Part shown: piece after piece, positions 1-7,296 of the stretch
Numbering within the stretch: the first letter of the stretch is position 1
How the letters are laid out: every line of letters starts with the position of its first letter
NCBI RefSeq assembly: GCF_014191875.1
Contig: NZ_JACHXD010000022.1
Location: 20,463-84,462, forward strand
Direction: 5' to 3'
Source: Pseudoduganella violacea
Lineage (GTDB): Bacteria > Pseudomonadota > Gammaproteobacteria > Burkholderiales > Burkholderiaceae_D
DNA length: 64,000 bases
The notes under the pieces: model-generated
What the model saw: only the letters and a program-made list of their open reading frames with translations
What the model was told of the DNA's origin: nothing
Databases searched by the model: none
Made by a program: the position numbers and the translations under genes

Positions 1-9
1 CGCCGGGCA

Positions 10-438
10 TCAACAGGGCGCCGGCTGGTCCAGCAGCATGCCGGCCTGCCAGGCCTGGGCCAGGTCGGCCGTGTCGAGCATGGCGTCCATGACGCTGCGC
101 TCATCGCGGAACGCGGCCAGCGCCATCCTGCGCACCACGATATGGCAGCCTTCCTCGTCATGCCACAGGCAATCGAAGCCGTCGCCGTCCATGCCGGGCC
201 GCGCCTGCGCGGTCTGGGCCGACGCGGGCAGCCGCGGCAGGCGCACCGAGATGTGCAGGCAGTCGCCGCCGGGACCCGCGTCCACCGTGGCACGCGCCAC
301 CGCGCCGCCCAGTTGCAGCTCCAGCACCGGCGGCACGGCCGCGTCCTGCCCCGCCAGCGCGCATAGCTCCGCCAGGAGCTGCAGCAGCGCCTGGCGGGAA
401 CCATCAAGTGGTCGGCTTGCGGGGGAATCGGATGGCAC
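10..438 (-). CDS. Possible type III secretion chaperone (CesT-like), 142 aa
   Basis: I do not recognise this protein firmly. It is small and acidic, with no signal peptide or membrane segment. It opens with a Leu-rich helix, continues with short beta-type stretches, and ends with a helix of the F-x-x-x-x-x-V-x-x-M-L-x-x-A-x-x-W type. That outline fits the small dimeric chaperones of type III secretion (CesT/Tir-chaperone fold), and this is inference from pattern only. It is the last gene visible of the left-going operon that also carries two methyltransferases and an HrpF-type repeat protein, and it lies about 115 bp downstream of the second methyltransferase. The hrp-box promoters at 6265-6293 and elsewhere in the locus make a secretion role reasonable. 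It could instead be an unrelated hypothetical protein. The operon may continue beyond the left edge. Confidence 0.55.
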   Translation of the reverse strand: MPSDSPASRPLDGSRQALLQLLAELCALAGQDAAVPPVLELQLGGAVARATVDAGPGGDCLHISVRLPRLPASAQTAQARPGMDGDGFDCLWHDEEGCHIVVRRMALAAFRDERSVMDAMLDTADLAQAWQAGMLLDQPAPC

Positions 439-552
439 GGGGCGGCCTTCTATCGTCGATGCGCGGGCGGAATGCCGGGCCGGACCCGACGCCGGCCGGC
501 ACCGGGGTATTTTACCAGCGCGGCGGCGGCGGCCGCGCCGGAGCGGCGGCGC

Positions 553-2082
553 TTACAGCATGTCCAGGCTGCGCCAGATCGGCAGCCGGTGTTCCAGAAT
601 GGCCGCCACCGTGCACGGCAAACCTTCACGCAAGGCCTGCAACGCCGCTTCGGCCGCGCTACCGGGGACGCAGACTGCCAGGTGGGCGTGCAGCAGCGCC
701 GCCACCTGGCGGCACACCGCTTCGCGCTCCGGCGGCGTGGCGGCCGGCGCCTGCGCCAGGCAGTGGTAGACCAGGCGCTGGGCCAGGCCCGAACGCAGGC
801 CGCCGCCCAGGCGCGGCGCGGCAAGCGCCTGATAGTGATCGCTCAGCGTGGACTGGGCCGCAATCGCCCGGTTCAGGCGGTGCGCGGGCGCGGCGTCGCT
901 GCGCGCGTTCTCCAGGAAGAAGCAGGTGGCCTGGCCGGCCGCCACCAGCTGCGTGGCCATACGCGCCACCGCCGCCAGGCCGCCCGCCTGCCGCGGCGCC
1001 AGCTCGGCGAACGAACGCGGCCCGGCGGCCAGCGCGGCCAGCACGTCCTCGGACTCAGCGGCCGCGGCGTCGGCCGTGCCTTGCCCCGCCGGCGCCGCTT
1101 CCGGCACCGCCGTCAGCACCAGTCCCAGTTGCGCCAGCCATTGCGCCTGGCGGGCCGCGCTCATGCGGCGCGCGCCGCGCACATAGACGTCCTCGCGGAA
1201 GCTGGTGTTCAGCAGGTAGTCGCGCACCGTTTCGCGCCAGCGGGCGTCGGCGACGCCCTCCATGACGGCTTGCTGCTGCGGGCTCAGCTTGTCGCCGAAG
1301 GCGCGCGCCAGGCTGGCCGGGCCGATGTAATCGAGTTTGGCCTGCGCCAGTTCGGCGGCGACGTCGGCGTGATAGCAGGGCTGCCAGCCGCTGTTCAGGT
1401 ATTCATGCGCCAGGTAGCCCGCCTTGTCCTGGGCCAGCGAGGCCATGCTTTGCTCGAGCTGCGGATTGTCGTCGAAGTAGGCGGCGCCGGCCTGGGCCAG
1501 CTGCTGCGCCAGCGCATGCGCCTGGCGCAATTGCTGGGCGCGCGGTGCCGGGTAGCTGTTCGCATGGTCGAGCAACAGCCGCTGCAGCGGCAGGATTTTG
1601 CTCCAGCCGGGCATGGCGTTGTAGTTCACGTAGACGATGCCGCCCGGCTTCAGGTAGCGGCGGATGAAGGCCACCACGCTGGCGCGGTTGGCCGGCGTGA
1701 TCCAGCTGTACACGCCGTACATGGTGATGTAATCGAGCGGCGGCAGATCCACCGCACCGGCCGCCAGATCGGCGAAGCTGCATTCGAGGTGGGTCATGTT
1801 TTCAAGCTGCGCTTCGTCCGCCAGCTGGCGCGCGCTCGCCACATGGGCCGGATTGAAATCGTTGGCGAAGAAGCGGCCGCGCGGATGGCTGGCGGCGAGG
1901 ATATTGGCCGTCAAGCCCATGCCGGCGCCCAGCTCGAAATAGGTGAAAGGGCGGCCGGACGGCAGTGGTTCCACGCCATTCAGAATGCAGGCGATATTCA
2001 GGTGGTCCGGCCCTTGTTCCGGAAAGAAGGCCGCCGGATAGTCGATGTCGGCCACATAGCCGTCGCTCCAGTTCATCATCAT
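553..2082 (-). CDS. Class I SAM methyltransferase with regulatory domain (PKMT-like), copy 2
   Basis: This is a SAM-dependent methyltransferase of the type carrying a methyltransferase regulatory domain, the architecture of the rickettsial outer-membrane protein lysine methyltransferases (PKMT1/2). The SAM-binding motif I reads E-L-G-A-G-M-G at residues 50-56. It is followed by the conserved YGVYSWI block and a LKPGG strand. The middle carries the regulatory domain and the C-terminal third is helical. Its start overlaps the stop of the upstream paralogue (ATGA), so the two are translationally coupled. Three consecutive ATG codons follow an AAAGGA element, so the true start may be 3 or 6 bases further in. 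It resembles its neighbour throughout, which indicates tandem duplication. Protein-lysine methylation of a co-encoded secreted protein is an inference. A small-molecule substrate is not excluded. Confidence 0.85.
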   Translation of the reverse strand: MMMNWSDGYVADIDYPAAFFPEQGPDHLNIACILNGVEPLPSGRPFTYFELGAGMGLTANILAASHPRGRFFANDFNPAHVASARQLADEAQLENMTHLECSFADLAAGAVDLPPLDYITMYGVYSWITPANRASVVAFIRRYLKPGGIVYVNYNAMPGWSKILPLQRLLLDHANSYPAPRAQQLRQAHALAQQLAQAGAAYFDDNPQLEQSMASLAQDKAGYLAHEYLNSGWQPCYHADVAAELAQAKLDYIGPASLARAFGDKLSPQQQAVMEGVADARWRETVRDYLLNTSFREDVYVRGARRMSAARQAQWLAQLGLVLTAVPEAAPAGQGTADAAAAESEDVLAALAAGPRSFAELAPRQAGGLAAVARMATQLVAAGQATCFFLENARSDAAPAHRLNRAIAAQSTLSDHYQALAAPRLGGGLRSGLAQRLVYHCLAQAPAATPPEREAVCRQVAALLHAHLAVCVPGSAAEAALQALREGLPCTVAAILEHRLPIWRSLDML

Positions 2083-3659
2083 GGTCCTTTATGGTTGGTG
2101 GTCAGCACGCCAAGCTGGCGCCAGACCGGCAAACGCAGCGCCAGGATGGCGCGCACGGCGCTGTCGACTTCGCGCCGCCGCACTTCGGCGGAAGCCGGTT
2201 CGCAGCCGTCGCGCTGCACCGCCTGTTCCTGCCGCTCCAGCGAGCGGCAGACATGCGCGGCGAGCTGGCCCGCTTCGGCCCCGGCGCCCAGCGCGTGCAG
2301 GGCGCCGTGCACCAGGCGCTGCAGCAGCGGCGTCTTGACGCCACCACCCAGCAGCGGCGCGGCCAGCGCGCGGTAGCGGCTGTCCTCGCAGGCGCGTTGC
2401 GCCAGCACCGCGTTCAGCCGGCCGGCGGCAGCGCCGCCATCGCCACCGGCGGCGGGCGGCGCGCATACCGACACCTGCTCGGAATCGACCAGCAGGCTGG
2501 CCAGACGCGCCACCTCCAGCACGCTTTTGCCGCGCAGGGCAGGCAATTGCGCCAGTTCGTGCACGGTGCGCGGCCCCTCGGCCAGCGCATCCAGCATGGG
2601 ATTAAACAGCGCGTCTTCCAGCTCGACCGCGCCGATGGGCAAGTTCAGCGAGAGCACGGCATGCTCGCGCACGGCGCTCAGCGCCAGGCGGCAACGCCCC
2701 AGCCAGTCCGCCTGGCGCAGGGGATGCATGCGGCGCGTGCCGCGCACAAAGATGTCGCGCCGGAAGGCCGTGTTCATCAGCACGTCGCGCACCGTCTCGC
2801 GCAGCGCGGGCAGCGTCTGTTCCTCGAGCAGGGCGCGCTGCGGCGGCGTCAGATAGCGCGCCGGCAGATTCCAGCACAGATCGGCCGAGCTCACATACTC
2901 GAGCCGGGCATCGGCCAGGTCGCGCGCCACGTCGGCGTGGTAGAGCGCGTCCCAGCCACGGTTCAGGTATTCGTGGGCCTGATAGCGGCGCGACTCGGGC
3001 GTGCTTTCCTGCAGCCCTTTCAGGTGGCGGCGCAGGGCCGCGCTGTCGTTGTCGGCGAAATAGGCCGCGCCCGCCTCGCGCAGCTGCGCCACGTGGCTGG
3101 CCGCCTGCGTCAGCTGGCGCGACGGTCCGCCCGCCTGCAGGCTGGTATGCTCCAGCAACAGGCGCTGCAAGGGCAGGATGCCGCTGCAGCCGGGCAAGGC
3201 GTTGTAGCTGACGTAGACCACGCCGCCCGGCTTCAGATACCGTTGTATGAAGCGGACGATATGCCGGCGGTTCTCCTGGTTCACCCAGCTGTACACGCCG
3301 TGCATGGTGATAAAGTCCAGCGGCGGCAGCGCGACGGCGCCGGCCGCCAGTTCGGCGAAGCTGTTTTCCAGCCATTGCACATTGTCCAGGCCCGCCTGGC
3401 CGGCCAGCGCCTGCGCGGCAGTGATTTGCGCCGGGTTGAAATCGGCCGCGTAAAAGCGTCCGTGCGGATTGCTGGCCGCCAGGATCGCGCTGGTCAGCCC
3501 CTGGCCGCAACCGAGTTCGAACGCGGTGAACGCGCGCTCCAGCGGCACCGGTTCGACCCCGGCCAGCGCGCACGCGAAATTCAGATGGACCGGACTTTGC
3601 TCGCGGAAGTAGTCCGCCAGATAGTCGATGCCATCCACATAGCCTTCATGCCAATCCAT
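2079..3659 (-). CDS. Class I SAM methyltransferase with regulatory domain (PKMT-like), copy 1
   Basis: This is the upstream partner of the tandem methyltransferase pair, 526 aa. Motif I is E-L-G-C-G-Q-G at residues 48-54, followed by a D-F-N-P acidic loop and the H-G-V-Y-S-W block. A regulatory domain and a winged-helix-like tail complete the rickettsial PKMT-type layout. Rickettsial PKMTs methylate lysines of the surface protein OmpB. Here the substrate is unknown, but the 551-aa lysine-rich repeat protein and several Lys-rich mini-proteins are encoded just upstream in the same operon, which makes them obvious candidates (inference). A 35-aa ORF sits 21 bp upstream. The stop codon overlaps the next methyltransferase by 4 bases. 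Confidence 0.85.
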   Translation of the reverse strand: MDWHEGYVDGIDYLADYFREQSPVHLNFACALAGVEPVPLERAFTAFELGCGQGLTSAILAASNPHGRFYAADFNPAQITAAQALAGQAGLDNVQWLENSFAELAAGAVALPPLDFITMHGVYSWVNQENRRHIVRFIQRYLKPGGVVYVSYNALPGCSGILPLQRLLLEHTSLQAGGPSRQLTQAASHVAQLREAGAAYFADNDSAALRRHLKGLQESTPESRRYQAHEYLNRGWDALYHADVARDLADARLEYVSSADLCWNLPARYLTPPQRALLEEQTLPALRETVRDVLMNTAFRRDIFVRGTRRMHPLRQADWLGRCRLALSAVREHAVLSLNLPIGAVELEDALFNPMLDALAEGPRTVHELAQLPALRGKSVLEVARLASLLVDSEQVSVCAPPAAGGDGGAAAGRLNAVLAQRACEDSRYRALAAPLLGGGVKTPLLQRLVHGALHALGAGAEAGQLAAHVCRSLERQEQAVQRDGCEPASAEVRRREVDSAVRAILALRLPVWRQLGVLTTNHKGP

Positions 3660-3680
3660 GCAATCTCCTTGTGGCCGGGA

Positions 3681-3788
3681 TCAGCCCTTGCGTGCCAGGC
3701 GCCGGATGCGGTGCCAGTTAAAGCGCTCGTCGAGCGCCGCCGCGGCGTGCGCGCGCTGCGGCGCGTCACCGTTCGATATCTCTGCCAT
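3681..3788 (-). CDS. 35-aa basic peptide of unknown function
   Basis: A short ORF begins at an ATG preceded by GGGAG at the ideal 6-base spacing and ends 21 bases before the first methyltransferase. The peptide begins MAEISNGDAPQ, has an Ala-rich centre and a basic tail (RIRRLARKG). It has no membrane segment or signal peptide. Its position inside the left-going hrp-box operon and its good ribosome-binding site argue that it is translated. I do not recognise it. It may be a leader peptide, a small secreted peptide or a methyltransferase partner. Confidence 0.45.
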   Translation of the reverse strand: MAEISNGDAPQRAHAAAALDERFNWHRIRRLARKG

Positions 3789-3880
3789 ACTGAGCTCCCT
3801 GTTGAATGGCCGGCGCGCCAGGCGCCGGTTCTGGCAGGCGGCGCCGGAACGCCGCCTGCACGCTAGCGCCGGGGGCGCAC

Positions 3881-5536
3881 TCAGGCGCTGATGCGGCCGT
3901 CTTCGATCGCTTCGTCGTAATCGCCCTGGCTCAGCAGACCATCATGCTTGCCGGTGGTGGCCGATTCCAGCGATTTGAACAGCTCGCCATTGTTTTCCAG
4001 CATTTTCTGCGCCGCCAGTTGGACTTCTTCCGGCACCTGCTTGGTCTTGCCATCCTTGTCGGTGAAGTAGCCGGTTTCGGCCATCTGCTTGATCTGGTCA
4101 ATGCCCAGCAGGCTGATGTCGTTGTCCTTCTGGAAGTCGCGGATGGTTTTGGCCGCGCCCGAACGCGACGGCAGATCGGCGCCCTCGTCCAGCTCCTCGT
4201 CCAGTTCCAGCGTGATGTCGACCCGGTGCGGACCATTGCTGCCGGTGTTCTTGCTGATGGTGCCATCCTTCAGCGCTTCGTCGTAATCGCCCTGACCCAG
4301 CAGGCCGTCGTGCTTGCCATTGCTGGCCGACTCCAGAGACTTGAACAGCTCGCCATTGTTTTCGAGCATCTTCTGCGCCGCCAGCTGGACTTCTTCCGGC
4401 ACCTGCTTGGTCTTGCCATCCTTGTCGGTGAAGTAGCCGGTTTCGGCCATCTGCTTGATCTGGTCGATGCCCAGCAGGCCGATGTCGTTGTCCTTCTGGA
4501 AGTCGTGGATGGTTTTGGCCGCGCCCGAACGCGACGGCAGATTGCTCTGGCCATCCAGATCGTCGAGTTCCTCGTCCAGTTCGAAGCTGATCTCCACCTG
4601 ATGCGAGCCACGGCTGCTGCCGCGGCTGATGGTGCCATCCTCCAGCGCTTCGTCGAAGTCGCCCATGCCGAGCTGGCCATCGTGCTTGCCGTCGGTGGCC
4701 GATTCCAGCTTCTTGAACAGTTCGCCGTTATTGGCCATCATCGCGCGCGCCGCATCCTGCACCTCTTCCGGCACCTGGATGGTCTTGCCGTTCTTGTCGG
4801 TGAAGTAGCCGGTGTCGGCCATCTGCTTGAGCTGGCTGACCGACAGCAGGCCGATGTCGTGCTCTTTCTGGAAATCGTTGATGGTCTTGGCGGCGCCGTA
4901 GTCGCTGGGGCGGTTGGTCGAAATATTGCCGCTCATGATGGCGGTCAGGAAGTCTTCGCGCGAAATGCCACGCGGACGGTGCGTATGGCCGTCGTCGCCG
5001 TTGCGCGAAATGGTGCCATCCTTGATGGCTTCCTTGTAATCGCCCTTGCCCAGCTGGCCGTCGTGCTTGCCGTCCGTGGCCGACTCCATTTTCTTGAACA
5101 GCTCGGCGTTATTGGCCATCATCTTTTGCGCCGCCAGCTGCACCTCTTCCGGCACCTGAATGGTCTTGCCGTTCTTGTCGGTGAAATAGCCGGTTTCGGC
5201 CATCTGCTTCATCTGGCCCACCGACAGCAGGCCAATGTCATGCTCTTTCTGGAAGGCGTGGATGGTCTTGGCCGCGCCGGACTCGGACGGCAGATTGTGC
5301 CCGCAGTCGCCCAGACCCAGGCTATGCTTGGCCCTCTCCTTCATCCAGCCCGGCAGCGGCAGATCGTCGATGGCGTCGGACAAGGCATCGCGGCTGTGGC
5401 CGCCATGCCGGTGGCCATGTTCGATATCGCACGATTCCGTGCCCGGCGGTTTGCCGTGCACATGAAAGCCGCCGACGCGGAACGAGGGGTCGTTGTTGAA
5501 GGTGGTGGTGATGGTGGTGGTGATCGTGTTGGACAT
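3881..5536 (-). CDS. HrpF/NolX/XopA-type type III secreted protein with four 91-residue repeats
   Basis: The protein has a Thr-rich N terminus, a His/Gly-rich stretch (residues about 24-47) and then four near-identical repeats at residues 87-177, 214-304, 338-428 and 460-550. Each repeat opens with GAAKTI, contains a FTDK(N/D)GKT segment and VPEEVQ, then a helix ending N-x-E-L-F-K. It closes with an EF-hand-like loop (x-G-K-H-D-G-x-L-x-x-G-D) and a DG(T/R)IS end. This resembles the EF-hand-like repeats of Xanthomonas HrpF and XopA and rhizobial NolX, which act at or through the type III translocon. No hydrophobic translocator segment is present, so an XopA-like secreted role fits better than a pore. 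It sits in the middle of the hrp-box operon. Homology is judged by eye. Confidence 0.7.
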   Translation of the reverse strand: MSNTITTTITTTFNNDPSFRVGGFHVHGKPPGTESCDIEHGHRHGGHSRDALSDAIDDLPLPGWMKERAKHSLGLGDCGHNLPSESGAAKTIHAFQKEHDIGLLSVGQMKQMAETGYFTDKNGKTIQVPEEVQLAAQKMMANNAELFKKMESATDGKHDGQLGKGDYKEAIKDGTISRNGDDGHTHRPRGISREDFLTAIMSGNISTNRPSDYGAAKTINDFQKEHDIGLLSVSQLKQMADTGYFTDKNGKTIQVPEEVQDAARAMMANNGELFKKLESATDGKHDGQLGMGDFDEALEDGTISRGSSRGSHQVEISFELDEELDDLDGQSNLPSRSGAAKTIHDFQKDNDIGLLGIDQIKQMAETGYFTDKDGKTKQVPEEVQLAAQKMLENNGELFKSLESASNGKHDGLLGQGDYDEALKDGTISKNTGSNGPHRVDITLELDEELDEGADLPSRSGAAKTIRDFQKDNDISLLGIDQIKQMAETGYFTDKDGKTKQVPEEVQLAAQKMLENNGELFKSLESATTGKHDGLLSQGDYDEAIEDGRISA

Positions 5537-5569
5537 GCGGGTTTCCTTATAGGGTAAGTGAATGCGCGC

Positions 5570-5725
5570 CTACAGCGCCGACTGCGTGACCTCTTCCGCC
5601 TTCTTGATCAGCTTGGTGAACACCGCCACATTGTTGATATCGCTTTTGGCTGCGCTGACCTCCTCCATCTGGCGCCGCGCGTGCATGCTGTCGTCGCGCC
5701 CCGGCCTTAATTTCACGTCGGACAT
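5570..5725 (-). CDS. 51-aa small protein, paralogue-like to the 50-aa protein upstream
   Basis: This is a short ORF with AGGAG six bases before its ATG. The C-terminal half (AAKS, then N-x-x-x-x-x-K-L-x-K-K-A-E-E) matches the pattern of the 50-aa protein encoded at 6050-6202, suggesting that the two are paralogues. It has no Cys, no signal peptide and no membrane helix, and the second half is predicted helical. It lies between the 70-aa ORF and the HrpF-type protein in the hrp-box operon. Short helical proteins of this kind in hrp operons can be pilin subunits or secreted helper proteins. That is inference, and I cannot assign a family. Confidence 0.55.
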   Translation of the reverse strand: MSDVKLRPGRDDSMHARRQMEEVSAAKSDINNVAVFTKLIKKAEEVTQSAL

Positions 5726-5733
5726 GGAAGCTC

Positions 5734-5946
5734 CTATTGCTGATCGTTGATGGTCTTGGCCATGGTGTTAAAAACCTTCAGCTTGGCCAGCGAGGTGGCT
5801 TGCTGCGACACCCACAGCTGAAATTCCATCGCCTCCGCGGCGCCCTGCTGGGCCGCCCGGCCGATGGGCGTGGCAGTGGTCTGGTCCATGCTCTGGCCCG
5901 GACGCGGCTGGGAGCCGCCGGACAAACCGTTTTGATAACTGCTCAT
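5734..5946 (-). CDS. 70-aa small protein, candidate Hrp pilin or secreted peptide
   Basis: The ATG chosen (MSSYQNG...) follows AGGA at suitable spacing, and an upstream in-frame extension has no such site. Residues 1-30 are polar and flexible (Ser, Gly, Gln, Pro). Residues 35-70 form one amphipathic helix ending in TINDQQ. A disordered N terminus followed by a C-terminal helix, with no Cys, is the general layout of type III pilin and needle subunits, which are also this short in Erwinia-type hrp systems. The gene is second in the hrp-box operon. The pilin assignment is a hypothesis; no sequence match is claimed. Confidence 0.55.
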   Translation of the reverse strand: MSSYQNGLSGGSQPRPGQSMDQTTATPIGRAAQQGAAEAMEFQLWVSQQATSLAKLKVFNTMAKTINDQQ

Positions 5947-6049
5947 TTCGTCCTCCCGTAAAACACTGCGCGCCGCCGTGGCGACGCAAGAAAGCAATGA
6001 AGGCGGAGCACAACACCCCGCCTTCATCGCCCGAGCGCTGTAAAGCGGC

Positions 6050-6202
6050 TTAGATCAGGGACAGCGAATTGTCCTCGCCCGCCTTCTTCATCTTCAGCTT
6101 GGCGTTATTGGCATTCAGCGCGCTTTTGGCTGCTGCCGTTTCTTCCTGATCTTCAATGCCCTGTTGCGCGCCTTGACCTGCCGAACGTCCGACCTTACCC
6201 AT
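6050..6202 (-). CDS. 50-aa small protein, first gene of the left-going hrp operon
   Basis: This is the first ORF after the perfect hrp box at 6265-6293, whose downstream end lies about 63 bases before the ATG. An AGGAG sits six bases upstream of the start. The peptide has a Gly/Gln-rich N-terminal half and a helix-forming half with AAAKS, N-A-K-L-K-M-K-K-A-G-E-D. This tail resembles the 51-aa protein two genes downstream. It has no Cys and no membrane segment. First position after an HrpL promoter is where hrpA pilin genes often sit, but I cannot show homology. Confidence 0.55.
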   Translation of the reverse strand: MGKVGRSAGQGAQQGIEDQEETAAAKSALNANNAKLKMKKAGEDNSLSLI

Positions 6203-6264
6203 AGCTAGCTCCTTTGATTAAGTTAGTGTTGCCGCCCTGCGAAACTGCATCGCCGCGGTAACGA

Positions 6265-6293
6265 TATGTGGAGGCGCAAGCGGCGCCGGTTCC
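6265..6293 (-). promoter_or_regulatory. hrp box (HrpL-type promoter), perfect consensus, left-going operon
   Basis: On the minus strand this reads GGAACC, 16 bases, CCACATA, matching the HrpL consensus GGAACC-N15/16-CCACNNA at every defined base. It lies upstream of the 50-aa gene and is back-to-back with a second box 38 bases away on the other strand. HrpL is the ECF sigma factor of hrp-type III secretion regulons. No hrpL gene is in the window. Confidence 0.75.
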
Positions 6294-6330
6294 ATGGCCG
6301 GCGCCGATATCGCATTCCGGCCTGGACGGT

Positions 6331-6359
6331 GGAACCGTTTGCCCTGGCCAGACGACCTA
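6331..6359 (+). promoter_or_regulatory. hrp box (one mismatch) before the harpin-like gene
   Basis: The plus strand reads GGAACC, 16 bases, CGACCTA. One base differs from GGAACC-N16-CCACNNA. It ends about 92 bases before the ATG of the 119-aa Gly-rich protein and is divergent to the perfect box at 6265-6293. Confidence 0.6.
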
Positions 6360-6450
6360 TCGAGGCATCGCGCGCCCGGCCTTGTCCGCGGCGCGCGCGC
6401 CGGCCCTGGCATGCCATGCGCCGCTTTCCCTCCACCACAAAGGATCCAAT

Positions 6451-6810
6451 ATGAACATCAGTTTTCGCTCATCCGACCCATTCGGTTCCATGCCACCCAG
6501 CACGGAAGGCTTTAAGGAAGGCTTGAAGGACAAGAGCACGGAAGACCTGGTCAATATGCTCAACAAGGGCGGCTTGAACGAAGCCCAGATGAAGGCCGTC
6601 GGCCAGGAACTGGCCTCGCGCCTGAAATCCGAAGGCAGCGAAGAAACCGGCGGCAGCGGCGGCGGTGGCGAGGAGGACGAACTGCAGAAGCTGCTGAAGA
6701 AGCTGCAGGACGGCACCATCACACCGGAAGAACTGAAGAAGCTGACCGGCCTGCTCAAAGAAGCCGAAAACAAGGGCGAAGAAAAACCGGAGGATATCCA
6801 AGGCGGCTAA
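6451..6810 (+). CDS. 119-aa Gly-rich acidic protein, harpin-like
   Basis: The ATG follows AGGA at 7-base spacing; longer in-frame starts upstream lack a ribosome site and would overlap the hrp box. The protein is acidic and has no Cys or Trp. It has two amphipathic helical segments (about residues 22-60 and 75-110) separated by a Gly/Glu linker (GGSGGGGEE). Small, Cys-free, Gly-rich, heat-stable proteins encoded at the margins of hrp clusters and driven by hrp boxes are typically harpins or helper proteins (HrpZ, Hpa1 type). That is the basis of the call; no direct family match is claimed. It is transcribed away from the mini-protein operon and ends in a long perfect hairpin. Confidence 0.65.
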   Translation: MNISFRSSDPFGSMPPSTEGFKEGLKDKSTEDLVNMLNKGGLNEAQMKAVGQELASRLKSEGSEETGGSGGGGEEDELQKLLKKLQDGTITPEELKKLTGLLKEAENKGEEKPEDIQGG

Positions 6811-6830
6811 GCGGCAAGCCGGCACCAAGG

Positions 6831-6870
6831 ACAGGGGCCAGAAACGGTGAATACCGTTTCTGGCCCCTGT
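6831..6870. repeat. Perfect 17-bp inverted repeat with 6-base loop, REP-like
   Basis: Two 17-base arms (ACAGGGGCCAGAAACGG and its complement) flank TGAATA. The element lies between the convergent 3' ends of the 119-aa and 41-aa genes. There is no T-run on either side, so it is not a classical terminator. It may be a REP-type palindrome mobilised by a RAYT transposase or may protect mRNA 3' ends. Confidence 0.6.
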
Positions 6871-6920
6871 GCACATCCAGGCGGGCCTGCGGCGGCAAAG
6901 CCGCAGGCGTCCCTCCGGCG

Positions 6921-7046
6921 TCAGACCTTGCTGTCATCCTCCGGCTTTTTTTTCGGCGCCAGCGACATCAGCTTGCCAACGCCATTGGCGAGATCGGCAA
7001 GAGCGCCGCCACCGGCTGCGAGCATGGGCAATATAGGCATGGGCAT
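6921..7046 (-). CDS. 41-aa peptide with a hydrophobic Gly/Ala segment and basic tail
   Basis: The ORF starts at an ATG with AAGGAG six bases upstream. The peptide begins MPMPILPML, continues through a Gly/Ala-rich stretch of about 20 residues, and ends in a charged tail (PKKKPEDD). It could insert in a membrane or be amphipathic. A hrp box with one mismatch lies about 105 bases upstream (7150-7178), so it looks like an HrpL-regulated mini-gene. I do not recognise a family. Candidates are a small pilus component, a secreted peptide or a precursor peptide for the nearby dioxygenase or methyltransferases. Confidence 0.45.
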   Translation of the reverse strand: MPMPILPMLAAGGGALADLANGVGKLMSLAPKKKPEDDSKV

Positions 7047-7149
7047 GAATAACTCCTTCAGTCAAAGCACGGTCAATTCCGTGCGGGGTTGGAATGATGC
7101 GGATAAGAGGTGCAGGTCCGCGCACGCGGCCCGAACCCGCCTCCCGCTA

Positions 7150-7178
7150 TCAGTGGCATCGGCGGCCCGCTCTGTTCC
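7150..7178 (-). promoter_or_regulatory. hrp box (one mismatch) before the 41-aa gene
   Basis: On the minus strand this reads GGAACA, 16 bases, CCACTGA: the -10-like half is perfect and the last base of the -35-like half differs. It is divergent to the perfect box at 7194-7222, repeating the back-to-back arrangement seen at 6265-6359. Confidence 0.6.
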
Positions 7179-7193
7179 ATCGTCTGCCCCGGC

Positions 7194-7222
7194 GGAACCG
7201 TGGCCGCCACCGGCGCCACCTA
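7194..7222 (+). promoter_or_regulatory. hrp box, perfect consensus, before the PhyH dioxygenase
   Basis: The plus strand reads GGAACC, 16 bases, CCACCTA, matching the HrpL consensus fully. It ends 74 bases before the ATG of the 327-aa dioxygenase gene. Confidence 0.75.
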
Positions 7223-7296
7223 TCGCCAGGCCTGGCCGGCGCGCGCAAGCACCGGCCTGTCAGCGCTTGCCGGCGTTCCCCACCTGAGACAAACCT

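Noticed and set aside
3887..5280. Spaced DNA repeats that could suggest a CRISPR array
   Set aside because: The repeat unit is about 273 bases, in frame, and encodes repeated protein domains; there are no short direct repeats with unique spacers.
6411..6425. TGGCAT sequence before the harpin-like gene as a sigma54 promoter
   Set aside because: The -12 half reads GCGC without the required TTGC; the hrp box at 6331-6359 explains the promoter better.
10..7046. Reading the mini-genes and modifying enzymes as a RiPP cluster
   Set aside because: There is no leader/core pattern, no RRE, transporter, protease or radical SAM enzyme, and the hrp boxes and HrpF-type protein fit type III secretion better. 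Peptide modification remains possible but is listed as inference.
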